A stretch of DNA of 19,211 nt from an uncultured Clostridia bacterium (GCA_946619065.1 CAMOLY010000005.1:1-19211), one strand, 5' to 3'; positions 9,001-15,093 are shown, counted from the stretch's first letter. Program-made: numbers and translations. Notes: generated by a model from the sequence alone, not told the origin.

Positions 9001-9524
9001 CGGAAGCCGTCGAAGAAGTGCAGGAAGGGGATCCGGGCCTTGATCGCGGCCAGATGGGCAATGCCGGCCAGATCCATGACTTCCTGAACGGAGCCGGAGC
9101 ACAGCATCGCAAAGCCGGTCTGCCGGCAGTTCATCACGTCGGAGTGGTCGCCGAAAATCGAGAACGCATGGGTGCCGACAGTACGGGAGGCCACGTGCAG
9201 AACGCCGGGCAGACGCTGGCCGGAGAGGCGGTGCATCGTCGGGATCATCAGCATCAGGCCCTGGGAGGCGGTGAAGGAAGTGGCCAGAGCGCCGGATTCC
9301 AGGGCGCCGTGGCAGGCGCCGATGGCGCCGGCTTCCGACTGCATCTCCACCAGACGGACGCTCTGGCCGAAGATGTTCTTCAGGCCGTGGGCAGCCCATT
9401 TGTCGGCGTGCTCCGCCATCGGAGAAGACGGGGTGATCGGGTAGATTGCGGCGACCTCGGAGAACGCATACGCCACGTACGCGGCAGCTTCGTTGCCGTC
9501 CACAATCTTCATGATCTTGCTCAT
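6009..9524 (-). CDS. nifJ: Pyruvate:ferredoxin (flavodoxin) oxidoreductase
   Basis: This enzyme oxidises pyruvate with CoA to acetyl-CoA and CO2 and passes electrons to ferredoxin or flavodoxin, the key step of clostridial fermentation. The 1171 residues match the single-chain homodimeric form. The N-terminal pyrimidine-binding domain has YPITPSSPMAEH (28-39) and RLVEMQSEAGAIGACHGA. The 2x[4Fe-4S] ferredoxin domain has C691-x2-C694-x2-C697-x3-CP and C747-x2-C750-x2-C753-x3-CP. The thiamine-diphosphate domain has CAGCGEPPY (C814, C817), ATGCTQAWG, GDGWAYDIGYGG and DTEVYSNTGGQ, plus a late Cys in ICYAPC for the proximal cluster. All expected cluster ligands are present. ATG 9524 has AAGGAGG ten bases upstream. 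It is monocistronic, divergent from the gene at 9743. Confidence 0.97.
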   Translation of the reverse strand: MSKIMKIVDGNEAAAYVAYAFSEVAAIYPITPSSPMAEHADKWAAHGLKNIFGQSVRLVEMQSEAGAIGACHGALESGALATSFTASQGLMLMIPTMHRLSGQRLPGVLHVASRTVGTHAFSIFGDHSDVMNCRQTGFAMLCSGSVQEVMDLAGIAHLAAIKARIPFLHFFDGFRTSHEIQKVEALEYADFAKLVDYDALAKFRANALNPEDPRMRSMVDNPDIYFQQREASNGDYAALPGIVEDYMTEISKLTGREYHLFNYYGAPDADRLIIAMGSVAGTVCETVDYLNKHGEKVGFLQVHLFRPFSVEHMLGAIPKTVKKIAVLDRVKEAGAYGEPLYEDVCAAYINDANRPLIYAGRYGLSSKDTTPAQIKAVFDNLTLETPKDHFTIGINDDVTHLSLPIGPTLFTEPEGTISCKFWGLGSDGTVGANKNSIKIIGETTDMYCQAYFEYDTKKSFGITKSHLRFGKHPISSTYYVSNADFVACHNQTYLRKYDILSELKPHGSFLLNCEWTEDELEEKIPGDLLRYIAENDIRFYIIDANKQSQAIGLGNRCNMVLQAAFFKLAKVIPIEDAVKHMKDAVRKTYGLKGEKIVNMNLQAVDAGINALVEVQVKESWKNLHGAALPPVPENVPDVIKNILIPINEQKGDSLPVSAFKGREDGTFPLGTSRYEKRGIATHLPVWDKNECLQCNMCSFVCPHAVIRPFLLNKEEAEKAPAGLETVDAKGPGLKEFKYTIGVSTLDCTSCGSCAASCPKSGKALKMVPTHEVSLDQTNWNYLMDEVSVKDGSFDKFTLKGSQFRQPLVEFHGACAGCGEPPYIKLLTQMFGDKMYLANATGCTQAWGAAMPCDPYCKNKEGHGPAFSNSLFENNAEFSYGMCLAVKQLRDAACMYVKQLDEMTANEAVKAAIAKYFETFDDLDASSEATKALVRLLTEGSFSADEQKVVDEILKRKNDLSKKTMWMYGGDGWAYDIGYGGLDHVFAMGEDVNVLLVDTEVYSNTGGQSSKATPIGAVAQFQAAGKKTGKKDLGKLLMGYDNVYVAQCCMGANPNQLIKAIKEAEAHKGPSILICYAPCINHGIKKGMSSVQQEMKDAVAAGYWNLYRYNPETKKFTLDSKEPTMPLYDFMKGEVRYASLELSFPENAKTLFAQAEEGAKKKYAEYKQMSES

Positions 9525-9574
9525 TGTGAATAATCCTCCTTATAAAAGATCCGGTATCAGAAAAAACGCAACCG

Positions 9575-9599
9575 GTGCGGAAAGACGCTTTTTCCACAC
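9575..9599 (-). promoter_or_regulatory. Dyad at the 5' end of the nifJ transcript
   Basis: Nine-base arms GTGCGGAAA and TTTCCACAC (one mismatch) flank seven bases. The dyad lies immediately after the predicted nifJ start point. It could be an mRNA 5' stabilising hairpin or an operator; I cannot assign a regulator. Confidence 0.35.
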
Positions 9600-9609
9600 A
9601 TACATGTCT

Positions 9610-9637
9610 ATTGTAGCATGTTTTGCACAAAAGTCAA
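9610..9637 (-). promoter_or_regulatory. Promoter of nifJ
   Basis: On the minus strand a -35 TTGACT (9632-9637) and a -10 TACAAT (9610-9615) have a 16 bp spacer; each box has five of six consensus bases. The leader to ATG 9524 is about 80 nt. Confidence 0.8.
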
Positions 9638-9665
9638 TCATTCCCGCAAAACAGGTTTGGAAAGA

Positions 9666-9694
9666 TTGACACCGCCGGGCCGATGGATTATAAT
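9666..9694 (+). promoter_or_regulatory. Full-consensus promoter of the lar operon
   Basis: The -35 TTGACA (9666-9671) and the -10 TATAAT (9689-9694) both match consensus completely, with a 17 bp spacer. This is the best promoter in the window and probably drives the genes from 9743 to 14607. Its -35 lies 28 bp from that of the divergent nifJ promoter. Confidence 0.85.
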
Positions 9695-9742
9695 GAATCG
9701 TGTCAAATCCACAAATCGATCCTGATCGGGAGGTAACCATTC

Positions 9743-10783
9743 ATGGATTCCGAACTCTCAGCCGCTCTGGCGCCGTATGGCTTCGCACAAAAAGGACAGG
9801 TCAGCTACGGAAGCTGGAAGAACTACGGGACGGCAGTTTACAAGTATCTGCTGAACTCCTATTATTGCAGCCTTGCCATCCGTCCGGACAAGATCACCGC
9901 TGCCGTCAAAAAGGCGGTCAAACAGACTTTGAAGCAGTCCGGAAAAAAGTACCGTCTGATTCGGCTTGACAAGCAGGCAGCACTGTTCATGGTCACCATC
10001 AGCGGCAAGGGCAATCTTGCCCAGGAGCTTCCTGCCGCCCTGAATCTTCTGACTGACGCCCTGCGCGCTGCCGGCATCGGGCCGGCTGACACCTGCCTCA
10101 AGTCCGGCCAGCCGTATCCGGACAGCCTCTGCCTCGTCGCAATCGGACAGTATGCCTCCTGCCAGCCCGTCCGGGCCGCCGCCCTCCGCGAGGAGAGCGC
10201 GAAGGTGCAGCAGAAGACGGAGGAAAACGAGAACAACGGCAGCTATCTTTTCGGCCTGATCGGCGCGATTCTCGGCATGCTGGTGGGCGTGGCGGCGAAT
10301 ATCCTGGTCGCTTTCGCAACGGAACGGATCTTCGCGCTCCTGTTTGCGCTGATCCCCTTTGCCGCGATGTTCGGCTACAAGCTGTTCAAGGGAAAGCTCA
10401 GCAAAGCCTCTCTTGTAATCGTCGTTGCGCTCTGTCTGGTTGCGCTGGCGCTGATGCCCTTTGTGCAGACAGTGATTGGGGTCCAGCAGACTGTCAAAAA
10501 GGAATTCGGCCGCACGCTTCCCCTCGGCGACGCCATTGAAGTGGCCAGAAAGGTCATGACGCAGAAGGGATTCCTGAAAGAGATCAGCGGGGACCTGGTC
10601 AAATATGTCATCTTTATGGCCCTCGGCCTCTGGATTGCGTGGAATTATATCCGGCGTCAAACCAACGCGGGACAGCTCGGCGCGGAGAAGGCGCTGCTTG
10701 ATACCCTCTGCCCGAACCCCATGTACGCCGTCGGGCAGCAGACGGCTGCGCAGACCGAATCCGCCCCGACGGAGCAGACCTGA
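9743..10783 (+). CDS. Four-helix membrane protein of unknown function
   Basis: I do not recognise this 346-residue protein. Residues 1-165 look soluble, mixed alpha/beta, rich in Lys and Tyr, and end in a charged stretch EESAKVQQKTEENEN. Four hydrophobic segments follow at about 168-192, 196-215, 222-245 and 286-303, separated by short basic loops and one amphipathic region (250-282). The C terminus is polar. There is no signal peptide, so the N-terminal domain is probably cytoplasmic. ATG 9743 has GGGAGG upstream (eight to ten bases). It is first behind the consensus promoter at 9666, 52 bp before the DUF2804 gene with no visible terminator between them. Confidence 0.8.
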   Translation: MDSELSAALAPYGFAQKGQVSYGSWKNYGTAVYKYLLNSYYCSLAIRPDKITAAVKKAVKQTLKQSGKKYRLIRLDKQAALFMVTISGKGNLAQELPAALNLLTDALRAAGIGPADTCLKSGQPYPDSLCLVAIGQYASCQPVRAAALREESAKVQQKTEENENNGSYLFGLIGAILGMLVGVAANILVAFATERIFALLFALIPFAAMFGYKLFKGKLSKASLVIVVALCLVALALMPFVQTVIGVQQTVKKEFGRTLPLGDAIEVARKVMTQKGFLKEISGDLVKYVIFMALGLWIAWNYIRRQTNAGQLGAEKALLDTLCPNPMYAVGQQTAAQTESAPTEQT

Positions 10784-10835
10784 TCCCGGAATCTTCCTTC
10801 ACAAACAGCAATAACGTCAAACGGAGGCGCACACC

Positions 10836-11879
10836 ATGCAGCATGAGATTACTGCCTCGCAGCGGCTTTTGAACGCCGCCGGGAATATTGCCGAGCCGGG
10901 CTTCGCGAAAAAGCTGTACTGGCGCTACGACCGCGCGGACGTCAAAGCCCCGAAATGGCGGATCAAAGAGTGGGATTACTACTATATCGGCTGTCAGGAC
11001 TACGGCCTGTGCCTGACGATTTCCGACGCGGGCTACGTCAGCAGCCTCTCCGCTTCCATCCTGACCTTCGGCGCGGCGCCGACGATGAAAAACGGCTCTG
11101 CGATGGGCTTCTTTCCCCTCGGCAAGCTGCGCCTGCCCTTTACCTCCGAGCAGGGCGACGTTGCCGCGAAGGTGGGCAAGGCGGACATGCGCTTTGCGAA
11201 CGACGGAAAAACCCGCCGCCTGACCGGCACGATTGCCGACTACGCCGATACGAAGGACACCCTCCGCTTCGACCTCACGCTGACGGACTTTCCGGAGGAG
11301 TCCATGGTCATCGCCACGCCGTTTAAAAAGAAGGCGCATTTCTACTACAACCAGAAGATCAACTGCATGCGCGCCGAGGGCGAAATGGAGCTGGGCGCGC
11401 AGCGCTGGCGCTTCGGCCCGGAGAACGGCGCCCTTGCCACCCTGGACTGGGGCCGCGGCGTCTGGACCTACAACAACACCTGGTACTGGGGCTCCGGGCA
11501 GACCCTCCTGCCCGACGGCAGCCGCTTCGGCTTCAACGTCGGATACGGCTTCGGCGACACCTCTGCTGCCAGCGAAAACATGCTCTTTTACAACGGCAGA
11601 TCCCATAAGCTGAAGGACGTGGAATTCCGGATCCCGAAGCATGCCAACGGCGGCTATGACTACATGTCGCCCTGGACCTTCGCCGAGACCGACGGCCGCT
11701 TTGAGATGCGCTTCGTCCCGGTGATCGACCGCTGGGATCCGGTCAACCTCGGCGTGATCTGCATGATCCCGCATCAGGTTTTCGGCCGGATGAGCGGCCG
11801 GGCCGTGCTGGACGACGGTACTGTGATCGAATTGCGGGATACGCTGGTTTTCGCCGAGCACGTCCACAACAAATGGTAG
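10836..11879 (+). CDS. DUF2804 family protein
   Basis: This 347-residue soluble protein resembles the DUF2804 family, rich in aromatic residues and beta strands. Recognisable parts are the opening QHEIT...LLNAAGNIAEPGFAK, WRIKEWDYYYIGCQDYG (about 41-57), and the Trp-rich ATLDWGRGVWTYNNTWYWGSG (about 200-220). The family has no established biochemical role; the fold may resemble lipocalin-like or carotenoid 1,2-hydratase-like beta proteins, which is a tentative comparison. ATG 10836 has GGAGG eight bases upstream. The stop is only 9 bp before larE, so it is very likely in the same transcript as the NPN genes. Confidence 0.82.
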   Translation: MQHEITASQRLLNAAGNIAEPGFAKKLYWRYDRADVKAPKWRIKEWDYYYIGCQDYGLCLTISDAGYVSSLSASILTFGAAPTMKNGSAMGFFPLGKLRLPFTSEQGDVAAKVGKADMRFANDGKTRRLTGTIADYADTKDTLRFDLTLTDFPEESMVIATPFKKKAHFYYNQKINCMRAEGEMELGAQRWRFGPENGALATLDWGRGVWTYNNTWYWGSGQTLLPDGSRFGFNVGYGFGDTSAASENMLFYNGRSHKLKDVEFRIPKHANGGYDYMSPWTFAETDGRFEMRFVPVIDRWDPVNLGVICMIPHQVFGRMSGRAVLDDGTVIELRDTLVFAEHVHNKW

Positions 11880-11888
11880 GAGAAACGA

Positions 11889-12635
11889 ATGGACTTATCT
11901 GATTTCTTCCTGGCGCACCCGAGGGCGGCCCTTGCCTTCTCAGGCGGGGTGGACTCGGCCTATCTGCTCTGGGCGGCAAAGCGGGCCGGCGCGGATGTGC
12001 TGGCCTGCTATGTCAAAACCCCCTTTCAGCCGCAGTTTGAGCTGGCCGACGCCCGGCGTCTGGCAGCGGAGCTCGGCGTGAAGCTGAAAATCTGCGAAGC
12101 CGACCCGCTCGGGGTGCCGGAGATCGCGTCGAACCCGCCGGACCGCTGCTATTTCTGCAAGCGGCTGATCTTCGAAACGGTCCGGAAGGCTGCTGCTGCG
12201 GAGGGATATGATCTGCTCCTGGACGGCACCAACGCCTCCGACGACGCGTCCGACCGTCCGGGGATGCGGGCTCTGCGGGAGCTCGGCGTCCGCTCTCCGC
12301 TGCGGGAATGCGGGCTGACCAAGGACGAGATCCGGCGCCGCTCCAGGGAGGCCGGCCTCTTTACCTGGGACAAACCGGCCTACGCCTGCCTTGCCACCCG
12401 GATTCCCGCCGGGGAGGCGGTCACGGCGGAAAAGCTCCGGAAAACGGAGGCGGCGGAGGACTATTTGTTTTCTCTCGGCTTCCGGGACTTCCGCGTGCGG
12501 ATGACCGGAAACAACGCGAAGCTCCAGCTCCGGGAGGCGGACTTCCCGCGGCTTCTGGCCAGCAAAGCGGAAATCCTCGCCGCCCTGCGGCAATTCTATG
12601 ACTGCGTCACCCTTGATTTGGAGGCAAGACCATGA
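11889..12635 (+). CDS. larE: ATP-dependent sulfur transferase LarE (NPN cofactor synthesis)
   Basis: LarE adenylates the carboxylates of the pyridinium biscarboxylate nucleotide and inserts sulfur to give the thiocarboxylate precursor of the nickel-pincer cofactor. The 248 residues match the family. The PP-loop is SGGVDS (18-23). Other LarE hallmarks are PPDRCYFCK (84-91), DGTNASDD (112-119) and WDKPAYACLATRIPAGE (160-176). Cys87, Cys90 and Cys167 are all present: Cys167 occupies the place of the sulfur-donating cysteine of the sacrificial enzymes, and the added CxxC suggests the three-cysteine type that holds a [4Fe-4S] cluster. The stop overlaps larB by ATGA. AGGAGA precedes ATG 11889. Confidence 0.94.
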   Translation: MDLSDFFLAHPRAALAFSGGVDSAYLLWAAKRAGADVLACYVKTPFQPQFELADARRLAAELGVKLKICEADPLGVPEIASNPPDRCYFCKRLIFETVRKAAAAEGYDLLLDGTNASDDASDRPGMRALRELGVRSPLRECGLTKDEIRRRSREAGLFTWDKPAYACLATRIPAGEAVTAEKLRKTEAAEDYLFSLGFRDFRVRMTGNNAKLQLREADFPRLLASKAEILAALRQFYDCVTLDLEARP

Positions 12636-13387
12636 ACAGCGATCTGAAAACGCTGCTGACTGGCGTTCGGGACGGAACGGTTTCCGTCGACGATGCCCTG
12701 CTGCAATTGAAAATGGCCCCCTTCGCCGACATCGGCTACGCGAAGGTCGACCTCCACCGCAAAACCCGTCAGGGCGCAGCGGAGGTCATCTACGGCGCGG
12801 GCAAGACCCCGGCGCAGATCGTCGGCATTCTCGACCAGATGTGCGCGGCGGGGCAGAAAACCGTCCTGATCACCCGCCTGTCCCCGGAGTCGGCGGCAGC
12901 CGTCCGCGCGGTTTGCCCGCTGGACTACCGCCCGGAGGCCAGGGCAGCCCTGTTCGGGCCGATGCCTGATCCCACCGGGATCGGAACCGTCGTCGTCGCC
13001 ACCGGCGGCACCAGCGATCTGCCGGTGGCCGAGGAGGCCGCCCTGACTGCCGAGGTCCACGGCAGCCGGGTCGTCCGGCTCTATGACGTGGGCGTCTCCG
13101 GCCTGCACCGGCTGCTGGCCCATCTGGACGAGCTGATGTCCGCCTCGGTTGTCATCGCCATCGCCGGCATGGAGGGTGCCCTGGCCAGCGTGATCGGCGG
13201 TCTGGTGGACTGCCCGGTGATCGCGGTCCCCACCAGCGTCGGCTACGGCGCCTCCTTCGGGGGACTCTCGGCCCTCCTCTCGATGCTCAATGCCTGCGCT
13301 GCCGGCATCTCGGTGGTCAACATCGACAACGGCTTCGGCGCGGGCTTCCTCGCCAGCCGGATCAACCACATGGAGGCAAAGAAATGA
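12632..13387 (+). CDS. larB: LarB, pyridinium-3,5-biscarboxylate mononucleotide synthase
   Basis: LarB carboxylates nicotinic acid adenine dinucleotide and cleaves it to the biscarboxylated mononucleotide, the first step of NPN synthesis. The 251 residues comprise a short N-terminal helical part (GVRDGTVSVDDALLQLK, about 11-27, then the conserved DLHRKTRQGAAEVIYGAGKT) and a C-terminal domain related to AIR carboxylase (PurE). The latter has ATGGTSDLPVAEEA (about 123), AIAGMEGALASVIGGL (about 175) and PTSVGYGASFGG (about 200). The ATG overlaps the larE stop (ATGA) and its own stop overlaps larC in the same way, so the three genes are translationally coupled. Confidence 0.94.
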   Translation: MNSDLKTLLTGVRDGTVSVDDALLQLKMAPFADIGYAKVDLHRKTRQGAAEVIYGAGKTPAQIVGILDQMCAAGQKTVLITRLSPESAAAVRAVCPLDYRPEARAALFGPMPDPTGIGTVVVATGGTSDLPVAEEAALTAEVHGSRVVRLYDVGVSGLHRLLAHLDELMSASVVIAIAGMEGALASVIGGLVDCPVIAVPTSVGYGASFGGLSALLSMLNACAAGISVVNIDNGFGAGFLASRINHMEAKK

Positions 13388-14607
13388 AGACCCTGTATTT
13401 TGACTGCCCGATGGGCGCAGCCGGCGATATGCTGACCGCCGCCCTTTTTGAGCTGCTTCCCGACCGGGAGGCCGCCCTTGCCGGGCTCAACGCCCTCGGC
13501 ATCCCCGGCGTGGTCTACCGCGCCGAGCCCTCCGAAAAATGCGGCATCCGCGGGACCCATATGACCGTCACGGTGGACGGCGCCGAGGAGGACGCGCATC
13601 TGCACGGGCACGGGGAGCATCCCCATGCCGAAGCGGGGCAAAGCGGGGAACACCATCATCACCACAGCGGGATCCACGAAATTTCACACATTCTGGAAGG
13701 ATTGCCGGTGTCCGATTGGGTGCGGGAGAACGCCCTTGCGGTCTACCGCCGGATTGCGGAGGCCGAGAGCCATGCCCACGGCGTCCCGGTGACGGAGATC
13801 CACTTTCACGAGGTGGGCACGATGGACGCGGTGGCGGACGTGGTGGGCTTCTGCTTCCTGCTGGAAAAGCTGGCGCCGGACCGCGTGCTGGCCTCTCCGG
13901 TTCATGTCGGCAGCGGCCAGGTGCGCTGCGCCCACGGCATTCTCCCAGTTCCCGCGCCGGCAACGGCCTTTATCCTGCGGGACGTCCCGATCTACGGCGG
14001 GGAGATCCGCGGCGAGCTCTGCACCCCGACCGGAGCGGCCCTGCTGAAGCAGTTTGCCCAGTCCTTCGGCCCGATGCCGATGCTGAAGACCCGGGCTGTC
14101 GGCTATGGCATGGGGAAAAAGGACTTTCCCGCCGCCAACTGCGTCCGCGCCTTCTGGGGCGAAAGCGAGGGGACTGCCGGGACGGTCTGCGAGCTGACCT
14201 GTAATCTCGACGACATGACGCCCGAGTCCGTCGGCTTCGCCATGAGCGCTCTGCTGGATGCCGGCGCACTGGATGTCTGGACCACTGCAATCGGCATGAA
14301 GAAAAATCGTCCCGGCGTGCAGCTCAGCATTTTATGTAAACCAGAAGACCGGGAGACCTTCGTCCGCCTGCTCTTCCGCCACACGACGACCCTCGGCGTC
14401 CGGGAGAACGTTCAGCCGCGCTGCACACTGTCCCGGCGTACCGAGACCGTGGAGACGGCCTTCGGCCCGATGACGAAGAAGATTTCCTCCGGCTTCGGCG
14501 TCACCCGGGAGAAATACGAGTACGAGGATCTCGCCGCCGCTGCAAGGACCTGCGGCCTTTCCCTGGATGAGGTTTGCGCCCGCCTGTCGCCTTCCGCAAA
14601 GCCGTAA
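13384..14607 (+). CDS. larC: LarC, nickel insertion protein (full-length)
   Basis: LarC is the CTP-dependent cyclometallase that puts nickel into the pincer nucleotide. The 407 residues form one uninterrupted frame, unlike Lactobacillus plantarum where LarC1 and LarC2 are joined by a programmed frameshift. N-terminal family signature: YFDCPMGAAGDMLTAAL (5-21). A nickel-binding histidine-rich insert spans about 72-102, with 12 His including five in a row (90-94). Next come HFHEVGTMDAVADVVG (about 139-154), the HGILPVPAPAT segment, and the LarC2-type part LTCNLDDMTPE (about 274-284) and GMKKNRPGVQL. The start overlaps the larB stop. It is the last gene before the hairpin array and terminator. 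Confidence 0.95.
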   Translation: MKTLYFDCPMGAAGDMLTAALFELLPDREAALAGLNALGIPGVVYRAEPSEKCGIRGTHMTVTVDGAEEDAHLHGHGEHPHAEAGQSGEHHHHHSGIHEISHILEGLPVSDWVRENALAVYRRIAEAESHAHGVPVTEIHFHEVGTMDAVADVVGFCFLLEKLAPDRVLASPVHVGSGQVRCAHGILPVPAPATAFILRDVPIYGGEIRGELCTPTGAALLKQFAQSFGPMPMLKTRAVGYGMGKKDFPAANCVRAFWGESEGTAGTVCELTCNLDDMTPESVGFAMSALLDAGALDVWTTAIGMKKNRPGVQLSILCKPEDRETFVRLLFRHTTTLGVRENVQPRCTLSRRTETVETAFGPMTKKISSGFGVTREKYEYEDLAAAARTCGLSLDEVCARLSPSAKP

Positions 14608-14620
14608 TCCCACTGATACT

Positions 14621-14768
14621 GAACTCCAATAAAATGCTTTAAAAAGCATTTTATAGCGCCGGAGGCGCGTTGGAGTTCGCATGAGACGGGTTTTGTGCCG
14701 CAGGCACAAAATGGCAGCGTGCGAAGCACGGTGCGCTCCTATTAAAACCGAAAGGTTTTAATGGGAGC
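14621..14768. repeat. Multi-hairpin intergenic element
   Basis: Five stems are packed into 148 bp. First is a three-way junction: outer stem GAACTCCAA (14621-14629) with TTGGAGTTC (14670-14678), enclosing a 10 bp hairpin (14630-14639 with 14644-14653) and GCGCC-GGA-GGCGC (14656-14668). Next come TTTTGTGCC-GCA-GGCACAAAA (14691-14711), CGTGC-GAA-GCACG (14718-14730), and a 15-pair stem (14735-14749 with 14754-14768) closed by a GAAA tetraloop. Small GNA or GNRA loops recur, which points to RNA-level folding. It resembles REP-type or MITE-like palindromic elements of intergenic regions, but I cannot name a family; only one copy is in the window. A structured RNA is the alternative. Confidence 0.6.
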
Positions 14769-14776
14769 CTAGTATG

Positions 14777-14834
14777 AAACAGCTGCTCCGGATCGGAGCG
14801 CGGACCATGCCGCGCGCCGATCCGGAGCTGTTTT
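14777..14834 (+). terminator. Intrinsic terminator of the lar operon
   Basis: A long hairpin: AAACA (14777-14781) with TGTTT (14829-14833), a 3-base bulge, then a 12 bp stem GCTCCGGATCGG with CCGATCCGGAGC, one mismatch and six further GC pairs around loop ACCATG. It runs directly into TTTTCTGT. Position and form fit the end of the larEBC transcript. Confidence 0.85.
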
Positions 14835-14847
14835 CTGTCCCATGATA

Positions 14848-14876
14848 ATACCCGAAGGCTTGCGGCCTTCGGGTAT
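14848..14876. other. Hairpin before the AT-rich small ORF
   Basis: A perfect 12 bp stem ATACCCGAAGGC / GCCTTCGGGTAT has a 5-base loop TTGCG. No T run follows on either strand, so it is not an obvious terminator. Its base lies nine bases before the AGGAGG of the small ORF at 14892, where it could protect or control that site. Confidence 0.6.
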
Positions 14877-14891
14877 ATCTAAAAAGGAGGA

Positions 14892-15065
14892 ATGAAAAAA
14901 ATGAAAAATCATCAATTACAAGTTTATTGTAAACCGGAATTATTAAGAAAGAAAGAGAAATTATTTTACAAAACTATTAAGTTGAGAGAAAGGCCGATGA
15001 ATTCGCAAATTTTTTGTAAACGTCTTGACAACAAGACAAAACCGTACTATGATGTGCTCAGATAG
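14892..15065 (+). CDS. AT-rich small ORF (57 codons), unknown
   Basis: This open frame encodes a lysine-rich, basic 57-residue peptide beginning MKKMKNHQLQ and ending PYYDVLR. A strong site AAAAAGGAGG ends at 14890, only one base before ATG 14892 but ten bases before the in-frame ATG 14901, so the second ATG is the better start (54 residues). GC is about 29% (hand count) and codons are TTA, AGA and AAA, quite unlike neighbours. The last 14 codons coincide with the clpB promoter -35 and -10. It has two Cys, no signal peptide and no family I recognise. It could be a real small gene, a leader peptide, or chance openness of an AT-rich upstream promoter region. Confidence 0.35.
   Translation: MKKMKNHQLQVYCKPELLRKKEKLFYKTIKLRERPMNSQIFCKRLDNKTKPYYDVLR
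15025..15053 (+). promoter_or_regulatory. Sigma-A promoter of clpB
   Basis: A perfect -35 TTGACA (15025-15030) and a -10 TATGAT (15048-15053) have a 17 bp spacer. The predicted start near 15060 puts the CIRCE operator in the first transcribed bases. The very AT-rich DNA upstream could act as an UP element. Confidence 0.88.
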
Positions 15066-15066
15066 A

Positions 15067-15093
15067 TTAGCACTCAGAGAGCTTGAGTGCTAA
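15067..15093. promoter_or_regulatory. CIRCE operator (HrcA-binding site)
   Basis: The arms TTAGCACTC (15067-15075) and GAGTGCTAA (15085-15093) with a 9-base spacer match the CIRCE consensus with no mismatch. It is 14 bp after the -10, where HrcA binding would block clpB transcription until heat or unfolded-protein stress. Confidence 0.96.

Noticed and set aside
6282..9533. Very long open frame antisense to nifJ (over 1000 codons)
   Set aside because: It mirrors a certain PFOR gene, has low-complexity Val/Gly/Asp/Leu composition and no recognisable domain; such shadows are common opposite GC-rich genes.
10614..11867. Open frame antisense to the DUF2804 gene
   Set aside because: The sense frame has a good ribosome-binding site, operon spacing and family resemblance; the antisense one has none of these.
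14621..14768. Known riboswitch or T-box
   Set aside because: No T-box motif or recognised aptamer core is visible, and the array lies after a stop codon and before a terminator, not in a leader.
14621..14768. CRISPR array
   Set aside because: The palindromes differ from one another and there are no regularly spaced identical repeats.
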